Both the position numbers and the translations under genes were made by a program. From contig NZ_VNHX01000021.1 in assembly GCF_008124885.1 (NCBI RefSeq), positions 21,734 through 85,733 on the forward strand: DNA of 64,000 nucleotides, given 5' to 3'. The notes under the pieces are model-generated. The model was not told the DNA's origin. It searched no databases and worked only from the letters and a program-made list of their open reading frames with translations. Below, in pieces: positions 43,369-52,615 of this stretch. Source of the DNA: Sphingobacterium allocomposti. Lineage in GTDB: Bacteria > Bacteroidota > Bacteroidia > Sphingobacteriales > Sphingobacteriaceae. The number at the start of each line of letters is the position of its first letter. The stretch's first letter is position 1.

Positions 43369-44289
43369 TTAGCTTCGGGTATCCTGATTGTGATAGATGC
43401 TCAGGTAGCTTTCATAACGCGACGCCTCGATCTCGCCGTCTTCAACAGCCTGGATAATTACGCAGCCCGGCTCATTGATGTGGCGGCAATTGTGAAACCG
43501 GCATTGGTTCATCCGTAGACGCATCTCCGGAAAAAAATGAGACAGCTCGCCTTTCTCAATATCAACGACACCTAACTCCCGAATTCCGGGTGTATCGATT
43601 AGCTTCCCGCCAAACGAGAGGTTGATCATCTCAGCGAACGTGGTCGTATGCTTGCCCTTATCAGACCAATCGGATATTTCTCCCGTCTTTAAAGCTGCCG
43701 AGGGCTCTAACATATTGATCAAGGTAGACTTCCCTACTCCGGAGTGCCCGGAAACAAGAGTCGTTTTGCCCTGGAGAAGGTCTTTTACCAGATCGACATT
43801 CGTGCCCTGTTGCGCCGACACAGCATAACAAGGGTATCCGATCTTCTCGTACAATTGGGTGTATTCCGCCAGGATATCCAGTCCTTCCTCGGAAAAGAGA
43901 TCCAGTTTGTTAAATACTAAAATTGCCGGAATGTCGTATGCCTCCGCCGTCACCAGAAACCTATCGATAAATCCCAACGATGTAGGCGGAGAAGCCAACG
44001 TGACCACAAGTATTGCCTGATCGAGGTTTGCGCCGATGATCTGTGTCTGTTTGGATAAGTTAACCGATTTTCGAATGATGTAGTTCCTTCTGGGTTCCAG
44101 CGCCGTAATAATACCGCTCGTCTGATCGGGCTCTAACTCAAACACGACCCAGTCGCCGACAGCTACAGGATTCGTGGTCTTTATACCTTTGGTCCGGAAC
44201 TTTCCTTTAATACGGCATTCTACACGCTTGCCGTCCTCTCCTTCTACAAGGTACCAGCTTCCAGTGGATTTAGTTACAAGCCCGCGCAT
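43369..44289 (-). CDS. rsgA: Ribosome small-subunit GTPase RsgA
   Basis: A GTPase for late 30S maturation. 306 residues: an N-terminal OB fold (1-70), then a circularly permuted G domain with G4 'FNKLD' before G1 'GHSGVGKSTLINML' and G3 'DTPGIREL'. The C-terminal zinc site is visible in 'CRFHNCRHINEPGC'. All motifs are intact and the length is typical. It is a single-gene unit with its own terminator. Confidence 0.96.
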   Translation of the reverse strand: MRGLVTKSTGSWYLVEGEDGKRVECRIKGKFRTKGIKTTNPVAVGDWVVFELEPDQTSGIITALEPRRNYIIRKSVNLSKQTQIIGANLDQAILVVTLASPPTSLGFIDRFLVTAEAYDIPAILVFNKLDLFSEEGLDILAEYTQLYEKIGYPCYAVSAQQGTNVDLVKDLLQGKTTLVSGHSGVGKSTLINMLEPSAALKTGEISDWSDKGKHTTTFAEMINLSFGGKLIDTPGIRELGVVDIEKGELSHFFPEMRLRMNQCRFHNCRHINEPGCVIIQAVEDGEIEASRYESYLSIYHNQDTRS

Positions 44290-44395
44290 ATCAAAATCGA
44301 TGGTTTTCCAGAAATATCGAACATCTCATTCCACAAAAATCGCAAATTAAATCAGATATTATCAATAATAAGCGCTTTTTTTGGAGGCGGCGGGC

Positions 44396-44452
44396 TCCGT
44401 CGAAGGATACGCGATCAAACAATTCCGGCTAATGGACAGCGCCAGCCTGACA
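44396..44452. repeat. Dispersed repeat fragment upstream of polA
   Basis: CCGTCGAAGGATACGCG (about 44398) and CAGCGCCAGCCTGACAGGG (about 44438) match halves of the CTTCGAC/AGCCTGACA repeat family. The piece lies in the divergent rsgA-polA region and keeps the upstream frame open, which gives polA a spurious N-terminal extension. Confidence 0.45.
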
Positions 44453-44542
44453 GGGGCGTATTGCATGTTAGCCGTCGGTCTCCGCGGCCAACAATTTCGA
44501 CATTTGGCCCTCCTGCGTACATCTTTTGCTTCTTATTTTGCC

Positions 44543-44550
44543 TACCTTTG
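44543..44550 (+). promoter_or_regulatory. Bacteroidota -7 element of polA
   Basis: TACCTTTG fits TAnnTTTG. It ends 16 nt before ATG 44567 and supports that start rather than an upstream TTG at 44381. Confidence 0.55.
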
Positions 44551-44566
44551 TAGAGAACGATTAAAC

Positions 44567-47374
44567 ATGACATCGGTGAAAAAATTATTTCTTCTAGACG
44601 GTATGGCACTGATTTACAGAGCCTACTTCGCCCTCAGTAAAGTGCCTCGTTTAACCTCCTATGGCCTCAATACAGGTGCCATCATGGGGTTTACCAACAC
44701 CTTGTTGGAAATCTTGAAAAATCAGCAGCCCACACATATCGCCGTCGTATTTGACACGGATGCTCCAACGAACCGTCATATCGAATTCGAAGCCTATAAA
44801 GCACATCGCGAAAAGATGCCTGAAGATCTGGCGAAGTCGATACCATTCATCCACCGGTTAATAGAAGGCTTTAATATTCCGATCATAACCAAAGATGGAT
44901 ACGAAGCTGACGACATTATCGGTACGCTCGCAAAAAGAGCCGAACAACAAGGTTTCACGGTCTATTGTATGACTCCCGATAAAGATTTCGGACAACTGGT
45001 CTCCGAGCGCATCTTTATTTATAAGCCCGCCCGTATGGGGAACGGCGCAGAAACGCTTGGCGTGTCCGAAATTTTAGAAAAGTGGGAAATCACAGATGTG
45101 TCACAGGTTATCGATATTCTCGGCCTCTGGGGGGATGCTGTCGACAATATTCCGGGTATCCCCGGAATTGGCGAAAAAACGGCGAAAAAACTTATACAGG
45201 AATTTGGTTCTGTAGAGGGAATCATCGAAAACAGCTACCAACTGAAAGGAAAGCTAAGGGAAAACGTGGAGAACTATGCTGCGCAGGGCCTTATCTCGAA
45301 GAAGTTAGCTACCATTCAATTGGATGTACCTATTGATCTGAATGAAAAGGCCCTTGAAGTGGAAGAACCGAACCGCGAATTACTGGAACCCCTTTTTGCC
45401 GAGCTCGAATTTAGGACACTTGGAAGACGGGTGTTTGGCGACGATTTTAACACGGTAGAGGTAGCCAGTAGAGGTGGGGGCGGACAGATGGACCTATTCG
45501 CGGCTAATATGGTGGAAAATACAGCGCCGGCGGTAGAAAAAGAAGAGCCCGTGGTGCCCAGCCGGAATATACATAATACGCCACACACGTACCACTTGGT
45601 AGACACACCCGACGCCCAGCAGGAGCTGGCCGCCAGATTAGGCAAATTAACAAGTTTCTGCTTCGACACCGAAACGACATCTTTGGACGCGCTGTCGGCG
45701 GAGCTTGTCGGAATATCTTTTGCATACGAAAAAGGGGTGGCGTACTACATCCCTGCTCCCGCTGATGCTATGGAAGCACAGGCTATTGTCAACATTTTTA
45801 AGCCCGTGTTCGAAAACCCGAACATCGAAAAGGTCGGCCAGAACCTGAAATACGATATTCTTTTGCTTTCAAAATATGGCACCCGTGTACAGGGCCCGCT
45901 GTTTGATACCATGATTGCCCATTACCTGATTGATCCGGACACGAGGCATAACATGGATATTTTAGCTGAGAACTACCTCGGATATACGCCTGTATCGATC
46001 ACGGAACTGATCGGTCCCAAAGGTAAAAACCAATCCAATATGCGTGATGTTGCGGTCGAACTTGTCAAAGAATATGCCGCCGAAGACGCAGATATTACCT
46101 GGCAGCTACACGAAATTTTTAAGCCGCTGCTAATAGATACACACACCCTCGAACTCGCTCAGCAAGTTGAATTTCCGTTGATTTACGTCTTGGCGGAAAT
46201 CGAGAAAAACGGCGTCAAAATAGATGTCGACACATTAAAAGCATTTTCCCTGTCGCTGGAAGAAGATATAAAAAGGCTCGAAGCTACAATTTACGAAAAA
46301 GCGGGCGTGCAGTTTAACATTGCCTCGCCGAAGCAGCTGGGAGAAGTGCTTTTCGACAAACTGCAACTGGATCCAAAAGCAAAAAAAACGAAGACCGGAC
46401 AGTATAAGACCGGAGAAGACGTGCTTCTCGCTTTAGCCAACAAGTCGGATATTGTACAGGATATCCTTGACTTTAGGCAGCTGCAGAAGCTCAAGTCGAC
46501 GTATGTCGACGCGCTTCCGGGACTGATCAGCAACACAACCGGATTGATCCACACCTCATATAACCAAGCCGTGGCGGCCACGGGCCGGCTGAGTTCGACA
46601 AATCCCAACTTGCAAAACATTCCGATCCGCACGGAAAAAGGGCGTGAAGTCCGGAAGGCTTTTATTCCACGGAATCCCGACCATGTCCTTTTATCGGCAG
46701 ACTATTCCCAGATCGAACTGCGTTTAATTGCAGAGCTGAGCGAGGACAAGAATATGCTGGAGGCTTTTCAGGCCGGACACGATATCCACCGCGCAACGGC
46801 GGCACGCGTCTATGGTGTCACGCTGGAAGAGGTCAGTGCCGACCAGCGCCGCAATGCAAAGGCCGTCAACTTCGGCATAATCTATGGGCAGTCGGCCTTC
46901 GGGCTGTCCCAAAGCTTAGGCATTCCCCGTAAAGAAGCCGCCACGATCATTGAGCAATATTTTGCTCAGTACACCGGCATACGGCAATATATGACTAAAG
47001 CTGTCGAATTTGCCAAAGAACATGGCTATGTCGAAACGATCCTTAAACGTCGGCGTTATCTAAGAGATATTAATTCCGCAAACATGACAGTCCGTGGATT
47101 TGCGGAGCGGAACGCCATCAATGCTCCGATTCAGGGCTCAGCGGCCGACCTGATCAAAATAGCAATGATCAATATCCAAAAGGATATTGAAGTGAACAAC
47201 TTGAAAGGAAAGATGATAATGCAGGTGCATGACGAGCTTGTCTTTGACGTGCCCAGACAGGAAGTCGAGGTGTTTTCAAAGATCATCATGGAGCGCATGA
47301 AAAACGCTATTGAACTGCGTGTTCCGATTGAGGTAGAGGTAGGTGAAGGTAAAAACTGGCTAGAAGCACACTAG
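44567..47374 (+). CDS. polA: DNA polymerase I
   Basis: 935 residues with all three activities apparent. The N-terminal 5'-3' exonuclease has 'LFLLDGMALIYRAYF', 'DGYEADDIIGTLA' and 'TPDKDFGQLVS'. The 3'-5' exonuclease domain keeps the metal motif DxE in 'CFDTETTSLDAL', so proofreading is probably functional. The polymerase has motif A 'SADYSQIELRLIAELS', motif B 'RRNAKAVNFGIIYGQSAFGL' and motif C 'MQVHDELVFDV'. ATG 44567 aligns with the family start and follows a -7 element. The MORN-like gene follows after 2 nt. Confidence 0.97.
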   Translation: MTSVKKLFLLDGMALIYRAYFALSKVPRLTSYGLNTGAIMGFTNTLLEILKNQQPTHIAVVFDTDAPTNRHIEFEAYKAHREKMPEDLAKSIPFIHRLIEGFNIPIITKDGYEADDIIGTLAKRAEQQGFTVYCMTPDKDFGQLVSERIFIYKPARMGNGAETLGVSEILEKWEITDVSQVIDILGLWGDAVDNIPGIPGIGEKTAKKLIQEFGSVEGIIENSYQLKGKLRENVENYAAQGLISKKLATIQLDVPIDLNEKALEVEEPNRELLEPLFAELEFRTLGRRVFGDDFNTVEVASRGGGGQMDLFAANMVENTAPAVEKEEPVVPSRNIHNTPHTYHLVDTPDAQQELAARLGKLTSFCFDTETTSLDALSAELVGISFAYEKGVAYYIPAPADAMEAQAIVNIFKPVFENPNIEKVGQNLKYDILLLSKYGTRVQGPLFDTMIAHYLIDPDTRHNMDILAENYLGYTPVSITELIGPKGKNQSNMRDVAVELVKEYAAEDADITWQLHEIFKPLLIDTHTLELAQQVEFPLIYVLAEIEKNGVKIDVDTLKAFSLSLEEDIKRLEATIYEKAGVQFNIASPKQLGEVLFDKLQLDPKAKKTKTGQYKTGEDVLLALANKSDIVQDILDFRQLQKLKSTYVDALPGLISNTTGLIHTSYNQAVAATGRLSSTNPNLQNIPIRTEKGREVRKAFIPRNPDHVLLSADYSQIELRLIAELSEDKNMLEAFQAGHDIHRATAARVYGVTLEEVSADQRRNAKAVNFGIIYGQSAFGLSQSLGIPRKEAATIIEQYFAQYTGIRQYMTKAVEFAKEHGYVETILKRRRYLRDINSANMTVRGFAERNAINAPIQGSAADLIKIAMINIQKDIEVNNLKGKMIMQVHDELVFDVPRQEVEVFSKIIMERMKNAIELRVPIEVEVGEGKNWLEAH

Positions 47375-47376
47375 GC

Positions 47377-48492
47377 ATGAAAAAAACAGGGATACTTTTA
47401 TTGAGTTTATTCATTAGCATATTCGCTGCTGCACAGGTGGATAGCCCGACGAGAGACACACTCTTCGAACAGGCTCCGCAAGGATTGGTACGTTTCTATT
47501 TTGACGACCACTACTTTCTCGTTGATAAAGATTGTGCGTTTAAATCGATCGAACGCGTATCACAGTTTGTAGTAGCCAAGAACGTGTTCCACGGCGAGTT
47601 CCGCGATTTTGACCGAAACGGAAAGGTGATCTTAACCGGAAGCTACAATCAAGGGGTAAAAGAAGGCCAGTTTAAAGCGTACCACCCCAACGGTACTTTA
47701 AAATGGGAGGCAGACTTCTCCAATAACACCCCGAGGGGGGAATGGAAATATTATTATCCCGATGGTAAGCCTATGCTGATTGTGACGTATGATACCACCG
47801 GGGGGAGGATCAGCTCATTTTGGGATCGGATCGGACGTCAGCGGGTAACCGACGGCGAAGGTAACTATATGTTTAAAATGCCATTTGAGTTCTACAATGA
47901 ATACGGATATCCTTTTTTTGAACGTAAAGGTAAAATCAGAAATGGTGTTCCCGTAGGTTACTGGACCACGCATCTGGTTGACCAAAGGAACAAGAAGGTC
48001 CTTTTCACAGAAGAAGTGTACGATAAAAACGGGATGTTAACGGAGGGATACAATCTGTTTCTCGATGCCGGCTACAAGGTCCCGCTAACGATAATACCCT
48101 CCCAGGCATTTTTTACGGCGGAACGGCTAATGTCCAAGCCCTGTAGCTTCGATGATTACAGCGGATTCAACAGCTACCTGTCGGACAAACTGAATAGTGC
48201 GTTCGCTGCTAGTCCCTCCCACAAAAACATCGCCGACGAGTTTGCCTATAAGGTAGCCCTAGACAGTGAAGGCGTTCCGGAAATTATTACGCTTAGCAAA
48301 AGGTTACAGACGGAAGACATCAACAAATATCTGGAAATGGTTATAAAGGACATACCTTTTTACTTCCCCTCCCTCGACGAACAGGGACAACCTATTCCCG
48401 ACACGCTGACCGTCTCCGGAAAGCTGAGCACCAACGAAGTGGGCGCGTTCACCTTTCACAGCATCCAGATCGAAAGAGAAAAACAGCGGTAG
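47377..48492 (+). CDS. Exported MORN-like repeat protein
   Basis: 371 residues with a signal peptide (MKKTGILLLSLFISIFAAAQ). MORN-like/YwqK-type repeats are clear: 'GEFRDFDRNGKVILTGSYNQ', 'EGQFKAYHPNGTLKWEADF' and 'RGEWKYYYPDGKPMLIVTY'. A C-terminal TonB-like or energy-transducer-like beta domain may follow ('NIADEFAYKVALDSEGVPEI'). It is co-transcribed with polA (2-nt gap), though the link is probably positional. It is likely periplasmic or outer-membrane associated. Confidence 0.8.
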   Translation: MKKTGILLLSLFISIFAAAQVDSPTRDTLFEQAPQGLVRFYFDDHYFLVDKDCAFKSIERVSQFVVAKNVFHGEFRDFDRNGKVILTGSYNQGVKEGQFKAYHPNGTLKWEADFSNNTPRGEWKYYYPDGKPMLIVTYDTTGGRISSFWDRIGRQRVTDGEGNYMFKMPFEFYNEYGYPFFERKGKIRNGVPVGYWTTHLVDQRNKKVLFTEEVYDKNGMLTEGYNLFLDAGYKVPLTIIPSQAFFTAERLMSKPCSFDDYSGFNSYLSDKLNSAFAASPSHKNIADEFAYKVALDSEGVPEIITLSKRLQTEDINKYLEMVIKDIPFYFPSLDEQGQPIPDTLTVSGKLSTNEVGAFTFHSIQIEREKQR

Positions 48493-48546
48493 CAGGAAGT
48501 GACTTCATATAGGAGCCGTCTGACGGACCGGAGCCGGCAGAAGGAG

Positions 48547-48574
48547 CCGCCGGGCCAGGGGAGGCGGCCGGCGG
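48547..48574. other. GC-rich hairpin downstream of MORN-like gene
   Basis: CCGCCGG (48548-48554) pairs with CCGGCGG (48568-48574) around a G-rich loop. There is no T tract; it may end transcription or protect the mRNA. The rest of the 232-nt gap to psd contains a TAAGTTTG word near 48619, a possible -7 element. Confidence 0.35.
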
Positions 48575-48724
48575 TTGGCAACCAGCGATTATTAATTGTC
48601 TATAAAAGCAAATTTATCTAAGTTTGCAAAAGATTAAGTCGTGAAACATGCATGTTCGCCGCGTCGAGCCCGCAGATCATTTTAGTCCGATGAACACAAT
48701 ACAAGCTAAGTAATACACGTACAT

Positions 48725-49378
48725 ATGAAATTCCATAAAGAAGGATACACCAGTTTAGCCATCGTTATCCTATTCGTTTTCATCATCAACGCTTTGGCAG
48801 ACTACTACGATGCTCCGGCCTCATTGAAGTGGTTTCTGTATATACTATCTGCCTTACTGGTCGTTACTATTCTCCAATTCTTCCGCAGTCCGATTAAACG
48901 GATCGTTCCCGACGAGGGCACCGTCCTTTGTCCGGCGGATGGCAAAATTGTCGTCATTGAAGAGACAGAAGAGACCGAATACTTTAAGGATAAGCGCCTG
49001 CAGATATCCATCTTTATGTCTCCGATCAATGTGCATGTCAACAGGAACCCTATAAGTGGCGTGGTTTCCTATTTCAAGTACCACCCCGGGAAGTTTTTGG
49101 TTGCGTGGCACCCGAAGTCGTCCACAGACAATGAACGCACGACCGTGGTGGTTAAAAATTCGGCAGGGACAGAGGTGCTTTTCAGACAGATAGCAGGGGC
49201 AATGGCTCGCCGTATAGTGTGGTATCTTAAGGAAAAAGATCAGGTAAAACAGGGCGAGGAATTTGGCTTCATAAAATTTGGATCCCGCGTCGACGTTTTC
49301 CTTCCCGTGGGAACCCAGGTACATGTCAATATCGGCGACAAAGTGGTAGGAGGAAAAACGGTAATCGCAAGTTTTTAA
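48725..49378 (+). CDS. psd: Phosphatidylserine decarboxylase proenzyme, short type
   Basis: This enzyme makes phosphatidylethanolamine at the membrane. The 217-residue form has two N-terminal membrane helices (about 10-28, 32-50), the conserved 'CPADGKIVVIEETEE' and 'QISIFMSPINVHVNRNPISG', and the C-terminal 'KFGSRVDVFLP' where self-cleavage at Gly-Ser forms the pyruvoyl cofactor. It matches the archaeal/Bacteroidota short family. No pssA is adjacent. Confidence 0.93.
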   Translation: MKFHKEGYTSLAIVILFVFIINALADYYDAPASLKWFLYILSALLVVTILQFFRSPIKRIVPDEGTVLCPADGKIVVIEETEETEYFKDKRLQISIFMSPINVHVNRNPISGVVSYFKYHPGKFLVAWHPKSSTDNERTTVVVKNSAGTEVLFRQIAGAMARRIVWYLKEKDQVKQGEEFGFIKFGSRVDVFLPVGTQVHVNIGDKVVGGKTVIASF

Positions 49379-49563
49379 TATGTTAACACGAAACCCGTAC
49401 CTTAGATGCGCTGGTTTCGGAATAAGAGGGAAACGACACTCTTATCGGACAGGAGAAGCTCCGCGATGCACTTCAAAGCGAACGCACCCCCTGAAAGGGA
49501 CGCCGGCGTGCCGTTGAAATAAAAAGCGGGCCATAAGACCTTACAACAACGAATTAAACAGAT

Positions 49564-50598
49564 ATGAACTTCCGAGTTTTTATTCTCCTCATTGCCGCGG
49601 CGACCGGTTTTTCCATCGCTTTAACCGACTATCTCCACCGCGGGAGCCTCGGCGTTGCCCTATTGATATTTGTCGCCACGGGCATCCTAAGTTTCGTCGT
49701 TTTACTAAACCTGTTTGAACGGTATATTTACAAAAGAATCCGAAATGTTTATAAATTGATCCACAATCTGAAGCTGGGAAAGGATCTAAAAGATGCCCTC
49801 GGCGAGCATATCGCCGACGATCCGGTGGCTGATGCGGAGCGGGAGGTACGCGACTGGGCAAAACAGAAGGCCTCAGAAATCAACACACTCAAGGAACAGG
49901 CGCAGTTCCGCAAAGAGTTTCTGTCCAATATCTCCCATGAGTTCAAAACGCCCTTATTCGCGACCCAAGGATATATCGAGACATTGCAGGACGGACTTAT
50001 CGACGACGATCCGGAGATTGCAAAGAGCTTTCTGGAAAAAGCCTCGCGAAACCTCGACCGCCTCAGCTATCTGATTCAGGATCTGGACGAAATCTCTAAA
50101 TTGGAAACAGGGATCATATCGCTGTCTATCGAAAAGTTTGACATCGTCGCCCTTATTAAGGAGTGTATAGAAGACCTCGAATCAAAAGCAGCTACCAACA
50201 ACATCAAGCTAAGGTATAAAGGTAAGTCCCAGCATGCTGTTTTCGTTAAGGGCGATAGAAAACGTATCCAACAAGTACTGATCAACCTCATAGACAATTC
50301 CATAAAATACGGAAAAAAAGGTGGACTGACAACCATCTCCATCTTCCCGCTCTTCGACCAGATATTAGTAGAAGTAACGGACGACGGGCTGGGCATTGAG
50401 GAAAAAAATCTTCCCCGCGTGTTTGAACGGTTTTACCGGGCGGATAAAAGCAGATCCCGCGAGATCGGCGGGTCCGGCCTTGGCCTGGCTATCGTTAAGC
50501 ACATTATCGAAGCGCATGAACAGAACGTTAACGTACGTAGTACGGAAGGCATCGGAACAACCTTTGGATTCACGCTCGAGCAAGCAAAGGGTCATTAA
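49564..50598 (+). CDS. Sensor histidine kinase, PhoR-like, without adjacent regulator
   Basis: 344 residues. Two N-terminal membrane helices (about 5-20 and 28-50) with almost no periplasmic loop, so it probably senses through partners or the membrane. The phosphoacceptor histidine is in 'LSNISHEFKTPLFATQ', the N box in 'VLINLIDNSIKYG', and the lid has 'DDGLGI', 'FERFYRADKSRS' and 'GSGLGLAIVKHII'. It resembles PhoR. No response regulator is encoded nearby. It precedes the DUF47-PiT phosphate operon by 83 nt, so I infer a phosphate-related function. Confidence 0.9.
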   Translation: MNFRVFILLIAAATGFSIALTDYLHRGSLGVALLIFVATGILSFVVLLNLFERYIYKRIRNVYKLIHNLKLGKDLKDALGEHIADDPVADAEREVRDWAKQKASEINTLKEQAQFRKEFLSNISHEFKTPLFATQGYIETLQDGLIDDDPEIAKSFLEKASRNLDRLSYLIQDLDEISKLETGIISLSIEKFDIVALIKECIEDLESKAATNNIKLRYKGKSQHAVFVKGDRKRIQQVLINLIDNSIKYGKKGGLTTISIFPLFDQILVEVTDDGLGIEEKNLPRVFERFYRADKSRSREIGGSGLGLAIVKHIIEAHEQNVNVRSTEGIGTTFGFTLEQAKGH

Positions 50599-50631
50599 AA
50601 TGAGATTCACGTTACATCACTACCGATAAAC

Positions 50632-50648
50632 TTAACATTAACTTAACA
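50632..50648 (+). promoter_or_regulatory. Pho-box-like direct repeat
   Basis: TTAACA occurs at 50632-50637 and again at 50643-50648, an 11-bp period. This matches the TTAACA-N5-TTAACA form known for PhoP-family regulators of phosphate starvation in Bacillus. A -7 element TAATTTTG follows at 50658-50665, so the boxes overlap the position of the -33 element, as for an activator. The downstream operon is DUF47-PiT. Confidence 0.55.
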
Positions 50649-50681
50649 TTTCATTCATAATTTTGCACAAATTCAATCACT

Positions 50682-51329
50682 ATGTCTTTAAATAGCATTT
50701 TTCAGTATTTCGTTCCGAAGGACAAGAAGTTCTTTCCTTTGTTTGAACAGGCAGGCGCTAACCTTATCGAGATGGCTAAGCTGCTACAGGAAACAGTTTA
50801 TTCCACCGATTTAACGAAACGCGCAGAGCTGAACAAAAAACTAGAAGATCTGGAGCATAAAGGAGACAACATAACCCACCAAATCCATTTAGAGCTTGGA
50901 AAAAACTTTATCACCCCATTCGACAGGGAAGATATCCACGCGTTAGCAAGCTCCTTAGACGACGTTGCCGACTTCATTCATGGCGCATCTAACCGTATGG
51001 AACTGTACAAGGTACATACGCCAAGCCAGCCCATGAAAGAAATTACCGACCTAATTGTCGAGGCAACGGAACATGTGGCAAAAGCAATCAACGAACTGAA
51101 AGATCTCAAAAATATACGCAACATCACCGATTCCTGTGTGCGCATAAACAGCGTGGAAAACAAAGCCGACTACATCTTTGACAAAGCCGTCGCAGAACTC
51201 TTCGAATACGAAAAAGATGCCATCACATTAATCAAAAATAAAGAAGTGCTTTCGGCCATGGAAGACGCTACCGATAAATGTGAAGACGTGGCTAACGTAT
51301 TAGAAAGTATTTTAGTAAAGAATGCTTAA
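50682..51329 (+). CDS. DUF47 (PhoU-like) phosphate transport regulator
   Basis: 215 residues, all-helical, PhoU-like fold. 'FVPKDKKFFPLFEQAGANLI', 'LEHKGDNITHQIHLELGKNF' and 'TPFDREDIHALASSLDDVAD' are the family core. These proteins are found next to PiT transporters and are thought to control them. It precedes the transporter by 29 nt and shares its promoter. Full length, intact. Confidence 0.93.
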   Translation: MSLNSIFQYFVPKDKKFFPLFEQAGANLIEMAKLLQETVYSTDLTKRAELNKKLEDLEHKGDNITHQIHLELGKNFITPFDREDIHALASSLDDVADFIHGASNRMELYKVHTPSQPMKEITDLIVEATEHVAKAINELKDLKNIRNITDSCVRINSVENKADYIFDKAVAELFEYEKDAITLIKNKEVLSAMEDATDKCEDVANVLESILVKNA

Positions 51330-51358
51330 AGATAATAGCATTAAGAAAGCATAACATT

Positions 51359-52372
51359 ATGATGATTTCCACGTTACTCATTGTCGTTATCGTTCTTGCG
51401 ATTGCTTTTGACTACATCAATGGTTTCCATGATGCGGCCAATTCGATTGCAACGATCGTTTCAACGAAAGTCTTAACCCCCTTTATGGCTGTAGTCTGGG
51501 CTGCGCTGTTTAACTTCGCCGCCTATTTTTATTTTACGGACCATAAAGTGGCCAATACCATCGCCAAGACGGTATTGGAAGAATATATTACATTAGAGGT
51601 TATTTTTGCAGGATTAGTTGCTGCAATATCCTGGAACTTATTTACCTGGTATTACGGTATCCCTTCCAGCTCTTCCCACACCCTGATCGGCGGGTTCGCA
51701 GGTTCAGGAATGGCCTTTGCCTGGATAAGTGGTGTCAATCCGTTCTTAGCGGTAAACCAGAGCGCTATTTTAAAGACCGTTTCTTTCATCGTGTTGGCTC
51801 CCATCCTGGGAATGCTTATATCGGTGATCATCACTCTAATTATTATGAACCTCGCAAAGCGGTCCCGTCCTGCGGTAGCTGAAAAATGGTTCAAGATATG
51901 TCAGCTGATATCGTCGGCCGCACTAAGCTTCGCACACGGAGGAAACGACGCACAGAAGGTGATGGGTATTATTGCCACAGCGCTGATCGCTGAGCAGGTG
52001 ATCCCCAACTTTGAAGCGATGCCAGCCTGGGTACCGCTGTCCTGTTATATTGCTATCGCCGCCGGTACCATGAGTGGTGGATGGAAAATTGTCAAAACTA
52101 TGGGAACGAAGATTACGAAGGTTACTCCCCTTGAGGGCGTTGCGGCCGAAACTGCCGGAGCGGTTACATTGGGTGTGACGGAACATTTCGGAATTCCCGC
52201 CTCGACAACGCATACCATTACGGGATCTATTATCGGAGTCGGCGTCGTGAAACGCGTGTCGGCCGTACGTTGGGGGGTAACCATCAGCCTGCTTTGGGCA
52301 TGGATTCTGACCATCCCCGTCAGCGCCGTATTAGGAGGCATCACCCTAGCGATAATCCATTTTATTCTATAA
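51359..52372 (+). CDS. Inorganic phosphate transporter, PiT family
   Basis: 337 residues with about 10 membrane helices. The two PiT signatures are present: 'DYINGFHDAANSIATIVSTK' in the N-half and 'SFAHGGNDAQKVMGII' in the C-half, and 'GIPSSSSHTLIGG' and 'GIPASTTHTITG' form the inverted pair. It is a low-affinity, cation-coupled phosphate importer. It is regulated with DUF47 from the Pho-box-like promoter. Confidence 0.95.
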   Translation: MMISTLLIVVIVLAIAFDYINGFHDAANSIATIVSTKVLTPFMAVVWAALFNFAAYFYFTDHKVANTIAKTVLEEYITLEVIFAGLVAAISWNLFTWYYGIPSSSSHTLIGGFAGSGMAFAWISGVNPFLAVNQSAILKTVSFIVLAPILGMLISVIITLIIMNLAKRSRPAVAEKWFKICQLISSAALSFAHGGNDAQKVMGIIATALIAEQVIPNFEAMPAWVPLSCYIAIAAGTMSGGWKIVKTMGTKITKVTPLEGVAAETAGAVTLGVTEHFGIPASTTHTITGSIIGVGVVKRVSAVRWGVTISLLWAWILTIPVSAVLGGITLAIIHFIL

Positions 52373-52469
52373 TGTAGTATTTAAACTACATCCATCTGAT
52401 TTTTATCGAATTTCGACCAAAAAAAATCAAAAAATTTGGCGTTTCTAAATAATATATATACTTTTACGC

Positions 52470-52502
52470 GACCATTTTTGTTGGCATACAGCAAAAATGG
52501 TC
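52470..52502 (+). terminator. Long hairpin between pit and ompA
   Basis: GACCATTTTTGTTG (52470-52483) and CAGCAAAAATGGTC (52489-52502) pair at 13 of 14 positions with a 5-nt loop. An A/T-rich stretch with TTTTT follows near 52514. It is probably the terminator of the DUF47-PiT operon. Confidence 0.6.
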
Positions 52503-52529
52503 GTTAATAAAGCTTTTTCAAGAACCTGT

Positions 52530-52537
52530 TATTTTTG
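52530..52537 (+). promoter_or_regulatory. -7 element of the OmpA-family gene
   Basis: TATTTTTG fits TAnnTTTG and predicts a leader of about 73 nt, A/T-rich and weakly structured, before ATG 52616. Confidence 0.45.
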
Positions 52538-52615
52538 GCATCGTTATTGTTAAGTTATGTTAAAATAGAAAATTGAAAACAATTAAAAATTTTTAATAAC
52601 CTTAAAAACAAGAGT

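Noticed and set aside
44381..44566. N-terminal extension of polA by 62 codons from a TTG
   Set aside because: The extension is encoded by a dispersed-repeat fragment and promoter DNA, and a -7 element lies within it.
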